Shown: positions 24,233-33,856, numbered from the stretch's first letter. The stretch is 64,000 nucleotides of DNA from Alphaproteobacteria bacterium (GCA_018823325.1 JAHJIJ010000024.1:1-64000); one strand, 5' to 3'. A program made the numbers and translations. Notes: generated by a model from the letters alone, not told the origin.

Positions 24233-24931
24233 ATGAACGACATCGAAACACTTCGCAGCGAGGTCAGGGCGCTGACCGACCGCCTTGGCATGCTGGAAGA
24301 TCTCAACGACATTCGCCGATTGCACAATGCCTATGGCTATTACACCGATTACAACCGGTCCGACGAGCTTGCGGAGCTGTTCGCGGACGATGCGGAAATC
24401 ATTTTCCTCTCTGGCATCTATCGGGGCAAGGCGGGCGCGCGTCGTCTGTATGGCGACTGGTTCCGGCAGTTCTTCACGCAGGGCAAGCCCGGACCGGTCT
24501 ATGGCTTCCTGCTCGACCACTTTCAGATGCAGGACATCATCACCGTCGCGCCGGATCGCCAGACGGCGAAAGGCCGCTTCCGCGCCCTGCTGCTGGGCGG
24601 AAATCATGAGAGCCGCGAGTATCGGCCAGAGGGGCTGCCGGATCAGTTCTACGAAGCCGGCATGTATGAGAATGATTATGTCCGCGAGAACGACGTCTGG
24701 AAGATCAAGCGGCTCGATTATGTCGTGCAGTGGCAGGCCGATTATGACGCCGGCTGGTACAAGACGGTGGCGCATCTCCAGCCGCTGACGAAGACCTTTC
24801 CCGAAGATCCGCTGGGGCCGGACGAACTGGTCGACAACCAGCGCCAGACATGGCCTTATCGGCAGGAACTGGCGATGCATTTCGCGCATCCCGTGCTGGG
24901 CCGCGCACTGACCGACGCCGAGCGCAGCTGA
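24233..24931 (+). CDS. SnoaL/NTF2-like domain protein
   Basis: The 232-residue protein has the SnoaL-4 fold pattern: LNDIRRLHNAYGYYTDYNRS, DELAELFADDAEIIF, then YRGKAGARRLYGDWF and a C-terminal WKIKRLDYVVQWQADYDAGW. Members include dehydratases, isomerases and ring-cleaving auxiliaries in aromatic or terpenoid catabolism. There is no signal peptide, so it is cytoplasmic. AGGAGCAGGG precedes the ATG. It lies between sulfatase 2 and the PQQ-dehydrogenase gene in the same direction, suggesting a shared pathway acting on the desulfated product. The reaction cannot be predicted from the sequence. Confidence 0.75.
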   Translation: MNDIETLRSEVRALTDRLGMLEDLNDIRRLHNAYGYYTDYNRSDELAELFADDAEIIFLSGIYRGKAGARRLYGDWFRQFFTQGKPGPVYGFLLDHFQMQDIITVAPDRQTAKGRFRALLLGGNHESREYRPEGLPDQFYEAGMYENDYVRENDVWKIKRLDYVVQWQADYDAGWYKTVAHLQPLTKTFPEDPLGPDELVDNQRQTWPYRQELAMHFAHPVLGRALTDAERS

Positions 24932-24972
24932 GCGGCGCATCGGGACAGGACTGACGGAGAGGAGAGGGGAAC

Positions 24973-27108
24973 ATGCTCGCTGCGCGTCTGAGGCGCCTTT
25001 TGCCTGTTGCGGCGCTGCTCCTGGCTCTTCCGTCCGCCTGCAGCGAGGGCGGCGGGGCCGGATCTGGCGCCGGAGCCGGAACGCAAGGCGATGTCGCCTG
25101 GCCGCTGCACGGACGCACTGAGACCGCCCAGCGCTTCGCTGAGCTGGACCAGATCAATCGCGAGACCGTCTCCCGCCTTGGCCTGGCCTGGGCCTATGAT
25201 CTGGAGACGGATCGCGGCCAGGAAACCACGCCCATCATGGTCGATGGCGTGCTCTATGTCGCAAGCGCCTATAATGTCGTCCACGCCATTGATGCGCGCA
25301 CCGGCAAGGCGCTGTGGACCTACGATCCGGATGTGCGGGCGGCCTCGGCGCGGTCCTGCTGCGGCCCGGTGTCGCGCGGCGTCGCCGTGGCAGGCGGCCG
25401 GGTCTATATGGGCGTGCTCGATGGCCGGCTGATCGCGCTCGATGCGAAGAGCGGGAAGCCCGTCTGGGAGACCCAGACGATCGACCAGTCCGGGCCTTTT
25501 GCAGTCAATTATACGATCACCGGCGCACCGCGCGTCATCAAGGGCAATGTCGTCATTGGCAATGGCGGCGCCGAGTTCGGCGTGCGCGGCTATGTGAGCG
25601 CTTATGATGCGGCGACCGGCAAGCTCTCCTGGCGCTTCTACACCGTGCCCGGCAAACCCGGCGAGAAGGACAATTCCGCTTCTGACGCCGCGCTGGCGAA
25701 GGTGCAGGCAAGCTGGGCGGGCGAGTGGTGGCGCTATGGCGGCGGCGGCACGGCCTGGGACGCCATCGAATATGATCCGGAACTGGATCTCATCTACATC
25801 GGCACCGGCAATGGCTCGCCGTGGAATCCGGCCATGCGCTCGGACGGGAAGGGGGACAATCTCTTCTTGTCCTCCATCGTCGCGCTGCGTGCGTCGACGG
25901 GGGAGTATGTCTGGCATTTCCAGCAGGTTCCGGGCGATTCCTGGGATTACACCGCAACCCAGAATATCATTCTCGCGGACATGGAGATCGGCGGCAAGGC
26001 GCGCAAGGTGCTGATGCAGGCGCCCAAGAATGGCTTCTTCTACATCCTCGACCGGGCAACCGGCGAGTTTCTGTCAGCCACGGCCTATGTGCCGCAAAAT
26101 TGGGCAAAGAGCATCGATCCGAAGACCGGCCGCCCGGACATCGTGCCCGAGGCGCGCTATTACCTGACCGGCAAGCCGCACTTCCAGTTCCCCAGCTCCG
26201 GCGGCGGGCACAACTGGCCGCCAATGGCGTTCAGTCCGCGTACCGGTCTCGTCTACATTCCCGCGCAGGATGTCGGCATGCCCTTCGGTCCCAATCCGAC
26301 CGAGGATCAGGTGATCGGCGCCTATACCTCCGGCGTCGCGATGAGTGGCGGCGGCGCGATGAGCGCTGCGGATCGCAAGGCGCTCTATGACAGCATGAAG
26401 GCGCGGCTGATCGCCTGGGACCCCGTTGCCCGCAAGCCGCGCTGGACAAGCGAGCAGGCGGCGCCCTTCAATGGCGGCCTGCTGGCGACTGCCGGCGGCC
26501 TGGTCTTCGGCGGCAATGCGGAAGGGCGGCTGGTGGCTTATGACGACGAGACCGGCAAGCCGCTCTGGTCCTTCGATGCGCAGACCGGCATCGTCGCGCC
26601 GCCGATCAGCTACCGCATCGATGGCGTGCAATATATCGCGGTGATGGCCGGCTGGGGTGGTGGCTGGCCGCTCACCGGCGGCGTCATGGCGCTCAAGGCC
26701 GGCAAGACCATCGGCCCCAACCGGCTGCTGGTGTTCAGGCTGGATGGCACGGGCAAGCTCCCGCCGTTCACCCCGGCCGATCCGCTGCCCTATCCCGATG
26801 TCGTGGACAAGGGCACGCCGGCCCAGATCGCGCAAGGCGATGCGCTGTTCGCCCGCTTCTGCCTGCGCTGCCACGGCAGCGGTGCGGTGAGCGCCGGCGC
26901 CTATCCGGACTTGCGCCGCACCGGATTGCTCGGCACGAGGGGCTTCTCGCAGGTCGTTCTGGGCGGCGCCTTGGCGGAGCTCGGCATGCCAAAGTTTGCA
27001 GGGAAGTTGACCCCGGCACAGGTGGGCGCGATCGAAGCCTGGCTCGTGCGCCGTAGCCTCGAAGACCGGCGGCTTGAGCAACTGGAAGGACGGAAGGCAG
27101 CCCCATGA
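24973..27108 (+). CDS. PQQ-dependent alcohol dehydrogenase with C-terminal cytochrome c (quinohemoprotein), lipoprotein
   Basis: The N-terminus is a lipoprotein signal (VAALLLALPSAC, lipid Cys23). The eight-bladed quinoprotein domain has the vicinal disulfide RSCCGPV at about 126-131, TWDAIEYD-type tryptophan-docking repeats and the acidic pair PGDSWDY. A cytochrome c domain with CLRCH at about 630-634 follows. This is a type II quinohemoprotein alcohol dehydrogenase of normal length (711), oxidising a primary or secondary alcohol in the periplasm. The stop overlaps the FGE gene start (ATGA). Its place among sulfatase genes suggests oxidation of an alcohol freed by sulfate-ester hydrolysis; that is inference. 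Confidence 0.9.
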   Translation: MLAARLRRLLPVAALLLALPSACSEGGGAGSGAGAGTQGDVAWPLHGRTETAQRFAELDQINRETVSRLGLAWAYDLETDRGQETTPIMVDGVLYVASAYNVVHAIDARTGKALWTYDPDVRAASARSCCGPVSRGVAVAGGRVYMGVLDGRLIALDAKSGKPVWETQTIDQSGPFAVNYTITGAPRVIKGNVVIGNGGAEFGVRGYVSAYDAATGKLSWRFYTVPGKPGEKDNSASDAALAKVQASWAGEWWRYGGGGTAWDAIEYDPELDLIYIGTGNGSPWNPAMRSDGKGDNLFLSSIVALRASTGEYVWHFQQVPGDSWDYTATQNIILADMEIGGKARKVLMQAPKNGFFYILDRATGEFLSATAYVPQNWAKSIDPKTGRPDIVPEARYYLTGKPHFQFPSSGGGHNWPPMAFSPRTGLVYIPAQDVGMPFGPNPTEDQVIGAYTSGVAMSGGGAMSAADRKALYDSMKARLIAWDPVARKPRWTSEQAAPFNGGLLATAGGLVFGGNAEGRLVAYDDETGKPLWSFDAQTGIVAPPISYRIDGVQYIAVMAGWGGGWPLTGGVMALKAGKTIGPNRLLVFRLDGTGKLPPFTPADPLPYPDVVDKGTPAQIAQGDALFARFCLRCHGSGAVSAGAYPDLRRTGLLGTRGFSQVVLGGALAELGMPKFAGKLTPAQVGAIEAWLVRRSLEDRRLEQLEGRKAAP

Positions 27109-28055
27109 CCGAGCAAGAACAGGACGGCACCGTGGACATGCCCGGCCAGGAGACGGGCATGTTGCATGTCGCGGGCGGCCGCTTCTGGATGGGGTCGGAC
27201 GATCACTATCCCGATGAAGCGCCCGCGCATCCGATCAGCGTCGACAGCTTCTGGATCGACGAGACACCGGTGACGAACCGCGATTTCGCGCGCTTCGTGG
27301 AGGCCACGGGATATGTCACCCTGGCCGAGATCGCGCCTGATGCGGCGGATTATCCCGGCGCCGATCCGGCGATGCTCCGGGCCGGCTCCTCGCTGTTCAC
27401 GCCGCCGGCCACGCCGGTCCCGTTGCATGATCCCTTCGCCTGGTGGACCTTCTCCTTCGGCACGGACTGGCGCCACCCTTGGGGGCCGGAGAGCAGCATC
27501 GCGGGGCTGGAGGATCATCCGGTCGTCCACATCGCCTGTCCGGACGCGGAGGCCTATGCCGCCTGGGCGGGCAAGAGTCTGCCCACCGAGGCGGAGTGGG
27601 AGTATGCGGCGCGCGGCGGGCTGGATCGCAAGGCGTTCGCCTGGGGTGACGAGCTGCATCCCGGCGGCGCGATGCTCGCCAACACCTGGCAGGGCGCCTT
27701 CCCGCACCAGAACGATCTCTCGGACGGCTTCCTGCGCACCTCGCCCGTGCGCAGCTATGCCCCCAATGGCTATGGCCTTTACGACATGATCGGCAATGTC
27801 TGGGAATGGACGAGCGACTGGTATGTCGATCGCCACGATGCGCTGGCTAAGCCCTGCTGCGCGCCGCACAATCCGCGCGGCGCCAGTGAAAGCGCCAGCC
27901 GCGATCCGCACAGCGGCTTTCCCCGCCGGGTGCTCAAGGGCGGCTCGCATCTGTGCGCGCCGAGCTACTGCCAACGCTACCGTCCCGCCGCCCGCTATCC
28001 GCAGACCATCGACACCTCGACCTCGCACATCGGCTTCCGTTGTGTCCGGAGGTGA
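27105..28055 (+). CDS. Formylglycine-generating enzyme homologue (FGE/SUMF1), copy 1
   Basis: The protein has the FGE-sulfatase fold: MLHVAGGRFWMGSDDHYPDE, DETPVTNRDFARFV, LPTEAEWEYAARGG, GNVWEWTSDWY and the end SHIGFRCVRR. The paired copper-binding active-site cysteines are C284 and C289 in HLCAPSYCQRYRPAAR, so it is expected to be catalytically competent. It converts Cys of the CxPxR motif of sulfatases to formylglycine in the cytoplasm before export. No signal peptide is seen. It is translationally coupled to the PQQ dehydrogenase and sits in the cluster with sulfatases 1 and 2. Confidence 0.93.
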   Translation: MTEQEQDGTVDMPGQETGMLHVAGGRFWMGSDDHYPDEAPAHPISVDSFWIDETPVTNRDFARFVEATGYVTLAEIAPDAADYPGADPAMLRAGSSLFTPPATPVPLHDPFAWWTFSFGTDWRHPWGPESSIAGLEDHPVVHIACPDAEAYAAWAGKSLPTEAEWEYAARGGLDRKAFAWGDELHPGGAMLANTWQGAFPHQNDLSDGFLRTSPVRSYAPNGYGLYDMIGNVWEWTSDWYVDRHDALAKPCCAPHNPRGASESASRDPHSGFPRRVLKGGSHLCAPSYCQRYRPAARYPQTIDTSTSHIGFRCVRR

Positions 28056-28125
28056 AGGGGTGAATGGCTGCCGTCGCTACCATGCAACGCGCTAACCAAC
28101 CTCATATGTGCGAACGCGCCATAGC

Positions 28126-29016
28126 TCAGCTTGTTTTCAGGAGTGCTCGCCAGAAAGCGAGCGCGGCCGAGAGTGTCGGGTGCAGTGGTTCCGGGCGTGT
28201 TATCATGAGCCGATAACCAGAAACAAAATCGATCGGTATTCGCGTCAGTTCGCCTTTCTCGACATGCGGCCATGCATCATCGTCGAACAATACTCCGAGA
28301 CCTCTACCCTCAATGGCAAGCTGCTTGATGACGTCGGAAAATTGTGACCGTGCTGCGATGTTGATGGGGTTGATCCCCGCTCCGTGGAATATTTTGCAGA
28401 GCCAGTCGTTATGCGCCGAGTTCAGTGGCGCCATCAGAAATGGGGCGGTATTGATGATGTTCCTGTCCCCTCCGACTGAATCCGCAAGGTCCGGCGCGGC
28501 ATAGAGTCCAACCGCGACCGGACGAAGCAAATCAACGTTAAGACCTTTGGCGGTGAGCCTGTCTCCGTTGAAAAAGCCGGCATCGGCCTTTCCACCACGC
28601 AAGAGTGAGAATGCTTCTTCCCCAGGCAACATTGAGATCAAATTCAGATCGGGCATTTCAGGTAGCGCGTAATAGCGCGGCAGCGCCGGGCGGATGATGT
28701 GATCCTGCAGCTGAGGTCCGACGATGATCGTCAAAGAAGAAGGATTTTCTGCCTGGCTAAACCTGCTGGCGTTCACCTTCCCAGCCTCGCTGAGGAGGAG
28801 CTTTGCACGTTCCAGCAAATCTCTACCTTTTGGTGACAGTTTTGCGGATGAGCCTCTTTGACGATCGAACAGCGGACCGCCTACCTCTCGTTCCAGCGCG
28901 CTGATGTGATTGCTGATCGTCGGCTGGGTGATCCCCAGCCTATCGGCAGTCGCTCGAAAGTTTTCGTCAGCCGCAGCTTGCACGAAAACTTCAAGTTGTC
29001 GGATCGTGAACGTCAT
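28126..29016 (-). CDS. LysR family transcriptional regulator
   Basis: MTFTIRQLEVFVQAAADENF, ATADRLGITQPTISNHISAL and EREVGGPLFDRQRG form the LysR winged HTH over residues 3-55; the effector-binding domain fills the remaining about 240 residues. The frame is open to 29109, but the ATG at 29016 starts where family proteins do. It is convergent with the FGE gene and divergent from the ppiC-hupE-DUF3604 cassette. A CTATA-TCT-TATAG element at 29218-29230, and the inverted repeats upstream of sulfatases 1 and 2, are candidate sites for it, which would make it the local sulfatase regulator. That link is inferred. Confidence 0.85.
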   Translation of the reverse strand: MTFTIRQLEVFVQAAADENFRATADRLGITQPTISNHISALEREVGGPLFDRQRGSSAKLSPKGRDLLERAKLLLSEAGKVNASRFSQAENPSSLTIIVGPQLQDHIIRPALPRYYALPEMPDLNLISMLPGEEAFSLLRGGKADAGFFNGDRLTAKGLNVDLLRPVAVGLYAAPDLADSVGGDRNIINTAPFLMAPLNSAHNDWLCKIFHGAGINPINIAARSQFSDVIKQLAIEGRGLGVLFDDDAWPHVEKGELTRIPIDFVSGYRLMITRPEPLHPTLSAALAFWRALLKTS

Positions 29017-29217
29017 CAGATATAGCGACTCCAATATATTCGATAGCGCGGGCTGCTGTTGCATAGCAATGGTGCCTGGTGAAGGCGTGTGCGGGATAAA
29101 CGCAGGCATGCCTTACGCTCATGGCAAGGCGGCATCGCTACTCGAATCTGTCTCAGGAAGGTTGAGTTACCTGTATTGCCGAGAAAAGGTGCGGAGCAGG
29201 TATAAATAGGGCAAAGA

Positions 29218-29230
29218 CTATATCTTATAG
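29218..29230. promoter_or_regulatory. CTATATCTTATAG dyad between lysR and ppiC
   Basis: A 5-bp dyad (CTATA/TATAG, 3-base spacer) in the divergent region. It resembles the core of the sites before sulfatases 1 and 2, with TCT for GCT in the centre. It is short, so a chance match is possible. Confidence 0.35.
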
Positions 29231-29459
29231 CGTTCCAACTCCTTGCTCTGGTGATCTCGGCTGCCCTAAGTGAAGCGCGTGATTTTTCGCGAGCATAACG
29301 AACCACGCGATCTGCCGTCGATTTGCATGAAACGATGGTCTGACGTGGCTCAGGGGGGAGGACAGTGTCGAAGCCAACCGGCAGCAAATTTGTCCGCTTG
29401 ATGCTCGGCAGCAGAGTATATCGATCGCCTTCTGCTTCCCACGCGGACATACGATCGTG

Positions 29460-30347
29460 ATGAAATCGTGCATTAAGAATGCCCTGAGGGAGCCCCTGGC
29501 GCACTTCGCTTTGGCCGGGTTGGCGCTTTTCCTGCTGCTGCCGCAGGAGAGGGACGCCGCCTCGTCCACGATCCAGGTTGGTCGTACGGAATTGACCGAG
29601 TTTCTGCAGGAGCGCTCGCTTCTCTACGACCCGGAGCGGTTCGCAAAGCTTTATGATGCGATGAGCCCGGCGCAACGCGAAGACCTGCTGCAAGACTACG
29701 TCCGGCAGGAGGTGTTGTACCGGGAGGCCAAGTCCGCCGGCCTCGATGAAAGTGATTCCCTGATCCGTCGCCGGCTAATTCAGCAGATGGAGTTGCTGCT
29801 GCGCGACCAATCCGCCGCCGAGATAAAGTTGTCGGATGCCGATGTCGAAGGCCATTTTCAGGATCATCGTGCAGAGTATGAAGTGCCAGCGACCATCAGC
29901 TTCACGCATGTCTTTTTTGCCAAGGGCCGGCAGGACGCGGATGCCGCAGCTCGGGACGCGCTGGCGCGACTGACCCGGGACGACGTTACGGCGACCGAAG
30001 CTCTCGAATTCGGAGATCGGTTTCCCTACCGGCGCAACTATGCGGACGTGACGAAGCGGGCCTTGGCGCCGGAACTCGGGGCGGCCATGTCGCAAGCCTT
30101 GTTCAAGGCGCCCGTAGGAAAATGGCTCGGCCCGATCGCTTCGGACCATGGCGTGCATCTTGTTTTCGTGACTGATCGTGACGAACAACGTCTCCCTGAA
30201 TTCGCTGATGTGGCGCCCATGGTTCGAGAGGATGCGCTGCTCGCCGAGCGCAATCGGCGCGCTCGCGCGGCCGTGAACGCGCGGCTCGTTTCCTATCGGA
30301 TCGTACGAGGGGAAGATATCGGCAGTCTTCCAGAGGAAGCCCCGTGA
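29460..30347 (+). CDS. Membrane-anchored PpiC-type peptidyl-prolyl isomerase
   Basis: The N-terminal segment EPLAHFALAGLALFLLLPQ is a single membrane anchor. A SurA/PpiD-like chaperone region (residues 35-115) and a parvulin domain follow: EVPATISFTHVFFAK, then ALAPELGAAMSQALFKAPVG and HGVHLVFVTDRDEQ. Location is periplasmic, anchored in the inner membrane. The initiation codon is ATG 29460 directly after an in-frame GTG. The stop overlaps the hupE-like gene start by four bases (GTGA), so the two are coupled. The ppiC - HupE/UreJ - DUF3604 order suggests a folding factor dedicated to the downstream proteins. Confidence 0.85.
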   Translation: MKSCIKNALREPLAHFALAGLALFLLLPQERDAASSTIQVGRTELTEFLQERSLLYDPERFAKLYDAMSPAQREDLLQDYVRQEVLYREAKSAGLDESDSLIRRRLIQQMELLLRDQSAAEIKLSDADVEGHFQDHRAEYEVPATISFTHVFFAKGRQDADAAARDALARLTRDDVTATEALEFGDRFPYRRNYADVTKRALAPELGAAMSQALFKAPVGKWLGPIASDHGVHLVFVTDRDEQRLPEFADVAPMVREDALLAERNRRARAAVNARLVSYRIVRGEDIGSLPEEAP

Positions 30348-31366
30348 GAGCCTTGATTGTGCTCCTTCTTTTGCTGTGGCTGGCCGCACCGGCCCGCGCT
30401 GACGAGGCGCGGCCACTCTATATTGAAGGGCGCGCGATTTCAGCACAGCAGTTGGCTTTCACATGGCGCATCCCCCCGGGCTTCGATCCGCGGATCGCGC
30501 CGGACCTGCACTTGCCGACGGACTGCGCTCAAGAACAGGGCCGGCGCAGCTGGTCGGACGGCCTGGGGCATTGGAACTCGGCCAGATGGAATTGTGAAAA
30601 ACCTCTCCGAACCCGCCCAATCACGATCCGGTATCCCGACGGCAACCCCAACCTCGCGACGATCTTCAAGGCCCATCCGCTCGGTGTCGATCAGCCTACG
30701 GTCGGTGTTTTTCTTCCCCAAGTCGCTGAGTTCGCGTTTCCAGCCCCTGGCGAAGTAACAAGCGAGCGCGGGATGTTGTTGGACTATCTCGTGCTCGGCT
30801 TGGAGCATATCTGGATCGGACTGGATCATCTGCTCTTCGTCGCATGCCTTATCTGGATCGCGGGCAGTATACCGCGCATTCTCGCCACGATCACCGGTTT
30901 TACTCTGGCGCATTCCGTGACGCTCGCCCTTGCAGCCCTGGATCTAGTGGCCGTGCCGGTCCGAACGATTGAGGTACTGATCGCGCTCAGCATCGTGTTC
31001 CTTGCGGTGGAACTCGCAAGGGGGGAGCGCGAGACGCTGACCTGGCGTTATCCGATTACCGTTTCGATAGGCTTCGGACTGCTGCATGGCTTTGGCTTCG
31101 CGGCCGTGCTGGGCGAAATAGGCCTGCCTCAGGACGGGTTGGTCAGTGCGTTGTTCGCGTTCAACCTGGGCATTGAGATCGGGCAATTGTTGTTCGCTCT
31201 GGCCTTGATCTTGTTGACGCGGTTGGTGGTGCTGGCCGTGAAATGGGCAAGAGGCGAGGCCCAGTTCTCTCGCCGGCTTGCCGCCCTACCTGCCGGCCCT
31301 CGCCTGATCATCGCCTATGTCGTGGGCACGACCGCAAGTTTCTGGATGCTGGATCGAATGGCGTAG
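30344..31366 (+). CDS. HupE/UreJ family membrane protein with N-terminal periplasmic domain
   Basis: A cleavable signal (MRALIVLLLLLWLAAPARAD) is followed by about 130 periplasmic residues and then about six to seven transmembrane helices typical of HupE/UreJ_2: EHIWIGLDHLLFVACLIWIA, ITGFTLAHSVTLALAAL, FGLLHGFGFAAVLGEIGLP and FNLGIEIGQLLFAL. The His-rich helix motifs (H in EHIW, LDH, AHS, LLHG) are the family metal-binding positions; relatives transport nickel or cobalt. Start is GTG or ATG in the overlap with ppiC. In this context it may supply a metal to the DUF3604 phosphoesterase-like protein downstream, but this is a guess. Confidence 0.85.
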   Translation: MRALIVLLLLLWLAAPARADEARPLYIEGRAISAQQLAFTWRIPPGFDPRIAPDLHLPTDCAQEQGRRSWSDGLGHWNSARWNCEKPLRTRPITIRYPDGNPNLATIFKAHPLGVDQPTVGVFLPQVAEFAFPAPGEVTSERGMLLDYLVLGLEHIWIGLDHLLFVACLIWIAGSIPRILATITGFTLAHSVTLALAALDLVAVPVRTIEVLIALSIVFLAVELARGERETLTWRYPITVSIGFGLLHGFGFAAVLGEIGLPQDGLVSALFAFNLGIEIGQLLFALALILLTRLVVLAVKWARGEAQFSRRLAALPAGPRLIIAYVVGTTASFWMLDRMA

Positions 31367-31386
31367 ATTTGCCGCATGGAGAGTAT

Positions 31387-33255
31387 ATGAAGATCAAGAC
31401 TATTCTGGCGATGTCCTGCGCATTCGTTCTCGTCGCGTGCCAGCAGGCTTCCACGACACAGGCTCCTGAGCGCGGCCAGCAGGCAGAGCGGATCGCAAAC
31501 GCCAGTAGTCCGTTCATGGGCGAGCGGCAGTTGTTCTGGGGCGACACACATCTCCATACCCGCAACTCGACCGACGCTTATGAGGACGGCAACAACAACG
31601 CCGATCTGGAAACGGCCTACCGCTTCGCTCGCGGTTTTCCAGTCATTCATCCTCGCAGCGGCGAGCGGATCACAATGGACCGGCCGCTGGATTTCCTCGT
31701 AGTCGCTGACCACGCCGAGATGCTCGGTGTCCTGCCGCGATTGGCGGGCGGCGATCCCGCTTTGTTGGCGACCCAAGGAGGAAAGGAGCTCTACGATCTG
31801 CAGCGCCAGCACCCGCTGGGGGCTTATCGAGCCACGATGAAACTGGGGCCAAATGCGCCGGTGAACCAGATCATCAAAGATCTGAATGCGCCGGAAATCC
31901 GGCGAACGCTCTGGGCCGAGCAGGTCGATGCGGCGGAACGGCACAACCGCCCGGGCGTGTTTACCGCGCTCATCGGCTGGGAATGGAGTTCAACCCCCAA
32001 CGGCGTCAACCAGCATCGTGTTGTTTTTACACCCGCCAATGGTGAGGTGGCGAAGCAGTTCCTGCCGCTCAGCAATTACGACACCATGCGGCCGGAAGAC
32101 CTGTGGAAATACCTCCGCGAGACTCGCGCCCGCACTGGCGCTGACTTCGTTGCGATCCCGCACAACTCCAATCTCTCGCAAGGCCAGATGTTCAACCTCG
32201 CGAATACAGAAGGCAATCCACTTGATGCGGCTTACGCTCGGGAGCGGATGGAGTGGGAGCGGGTTGTCGAGGTTACGCAGTACAAGGGTACTTCTGAAAC
32301 GCACCCCGCGCTCTCCAAGACTGATGAATTTGCGGGCTTTGAAATTCGCGAGACGATGTTCGGTACTGAACCAGTCAAGATTCTGGACGGTTCCTATGCG
32401 AGGAAGGGCCTGCTCGCGGGCCTAGAGGCGCAGGCCAGGACTGGTGTCAATCCGTTCGCGTTCGGACTGATCGGGTCGTCGGACTCACATTCGGGGTTTT
32501 CAGCGCAAGCGGAGTCGGAATTTTACGGCAAATCGGGTGCGGATCATTTTCCGCCCGAGCGCGCTGCGGACAAAATGGGCCCGATGAATGCCTGGAAAGC
32601 GTCTGCAGGGGGCATCGCGGCCGTCTGGGCGGACCGGAATGACCGGCAGTCCATATACGAGGCGTTCCGGCGGCGTGAGGTCTATGGCACGTCCGGCCCG
32701 CGCATCGCACTGCGATTCTTTGGCGGCTTTCACTTCCGCGCGGCAGAAGGGGAGGCGCGCAATCTTGCTCAACTCGGCTATCGCAAGGGCGTTCCGATGG
32801 GCGGCGAACTGCTGCGATCCCGTTCAGCACAGGCACCTCGTTTCCTGATTCAGGCCGTCAAGGATCCCCTCGGCGCCAATCTGGATCGCGTGCAGGTGAT
32901 CAAGGGCTGGCGAGATGCCCAAGGCAAACTGCGTGAGAAGATCTTCAACGTGGCGTGGAGCGGGCGGCGGCAGATGGCATCAGATGGTTCGCTGCCTCCG
33001 GTCGGCAACAGCGTTGACGTCCGGACGGCAAGATATTCAAACGACATCGGTGATCTGGAACTCGTGACTGTCTGGAGCGACCCGGAGTTTTCGCCTGATC
33101 TGCCGGCATTCTATTATGTGCGCGTCCTGCAGATTCCGACGCCGCGTCATCATCTCTTCGATGCATTGGCGCTCGGACTTGATCCGTCGAAGATCGATCA
33201 GCCGCTGACAATTCAGGAGCGCGCATGGTCATCACCAATCTGGTACCGGCCCTGA
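31387..33255 (+). CDS. DUF3604 domain lipoprotein (PHP-like metallohydrolase)
   Basis: A lipoprotein signal (MSCAFVLVACQQ, Cys18) leads into the DUF3604 domain: GERQLFWGDTHLHTRNSTDA with the metal-binding HxH at 55 and 57, PLDFLVVADHAEMLG, LIGWEWSSTPNGVNQHR, AIPHNSNLSQG and GLIGSSDSHSGFSAQ. These are PHP-like metal ligands. The protein is 622 residues, normal for the family. It follows hupE by 20 bp, completing the ppiC-hupE-DUF3604 cassette found in other proteobacteria. Substrate is unknown; an ester or phosphoester in the envelope is plausible given the metal site. Confidence 0.88.
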   Translation: MKIKTILAMSCAFVLVACQQASTTQAPERGQQAERIANASSPFMGERQLFWGDTHLHTRNSTDAYEDGNNNADLETAYRFARGFPVIHPRSGERITMDRPLDFLVVADHAEMLGVLPRLAGGDPALLATQGGKELYDLQRQHPLGAYRATMKLGPNAPVNQIIKDLNAPEIRRTLWAEQVDAAERHNRPGVFTALIGWEWSSTPNGVNQHRVVFTPANGEVAKQFLPLSNYDTMRPEDLWKYLRETRARTGADFVAIPHNSNLSQGQMFNLANTEGNPLDAAYARERMEWERVVEVTQYKGTSETHPALSKTDEFAGFEIRETMFGTEPVKILDGSYARKGLLAGLEAQARTGVNPFAFGLIGSSDSHSGFSAQAESEFYGKSGADHFPPERAADKMGPMNAWKASAGGIAAVWADRNDRQSIYEAFRRREVYGTSGPRIALRFFGGFHFRAAEGEARNLAQLGYRKGVPMGGELLRSRSAQAPRFLIQAVKDPLGANLDRVQVIKGWRDAQGKLREKIFNVAWSGRRQMASDGSLPPVGNSVDVRTARYSNDIGDLELVTVWSDPEFSPDLPAFYYVRVLQIPTPRHHLFDALALGLDPSKIDQPLTIQERAWSSPIWYRP

Positions 33256-33458
33256 TCAATCCGCCTCGCTCCCGCTGTTTGGGGTGATCGTGCTTGAGCA
33301 CTTCGGGATCAAGAACACAGCGTGCAGAGGCCGACGCAGCACGCGATAACAGGGCGCAAGGCTGCTATCAGAGGCCTTAAAAGCGGCTCGGAGTGACCGC
33401 TATGTCTGCGGGAACGGCGTCTACTCAGCTGCGCGAAAAGCAAATAGTCTTCACTCTG

Positions 33459-33680
33459 TCAGGCTTCTACCTCGCCATCATCAACCTCGTCATCGTCGGA
33501 CTCCACGGCCAGCGCGTCTTCCTCGTCCTCGTCGAGATGCCGCTCGATGTCCTCGCTGATTAGTTCAAGCTGATCGTAAGTGATATCGAATTCGAAGGTT
33601 TCGCCGTCTTCGTCCTCGATCTGCAGCATGTAGGTGTCCGCAGTCCGTGTGATCAGTAAGGTGTCGACAGTCTTTGCCAT
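33459..33680 (-). CDS. Small highly acidic protein
   Basis: A 73-residue protein starting MAKTVDTLLITRTADTYMLQ and ending in a Glu/Asp-rich tail (EDALAVESDDDEVDDGEVEA). The first half could form a small beta sheet; the tail is disordered. GGAGAC precedes the ATG. No known domain. It is convergent with the DUF3604 gene and divergent from the 85-residue gene at 33,857. Function unknown. Confidence 0.7.
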   Translation of the reverse strand: MAKTVDTLLITRTADTYMLQIEDEDGETFEFDITYDQLELISEDIERHLDEDEEDALAVESDDDEVDDGEVEA

Positions 33681-33856
33681 AAGCCGTGTCTCCTTGTCTT
33701 CCGTCCAAACGCGAAAAGCCGCTGCGGTTTCCTGTGTCTGGCTCGTCCCGTCGCAAACTGGATCCGATTACGCGGCGCGCACGCCATTGGCGGGGATACG
33801 TTGTGCATCCTCTGCGTTTTGCCGCCAGTTGGATCAAACTCAGTACAAGGAGGCAG

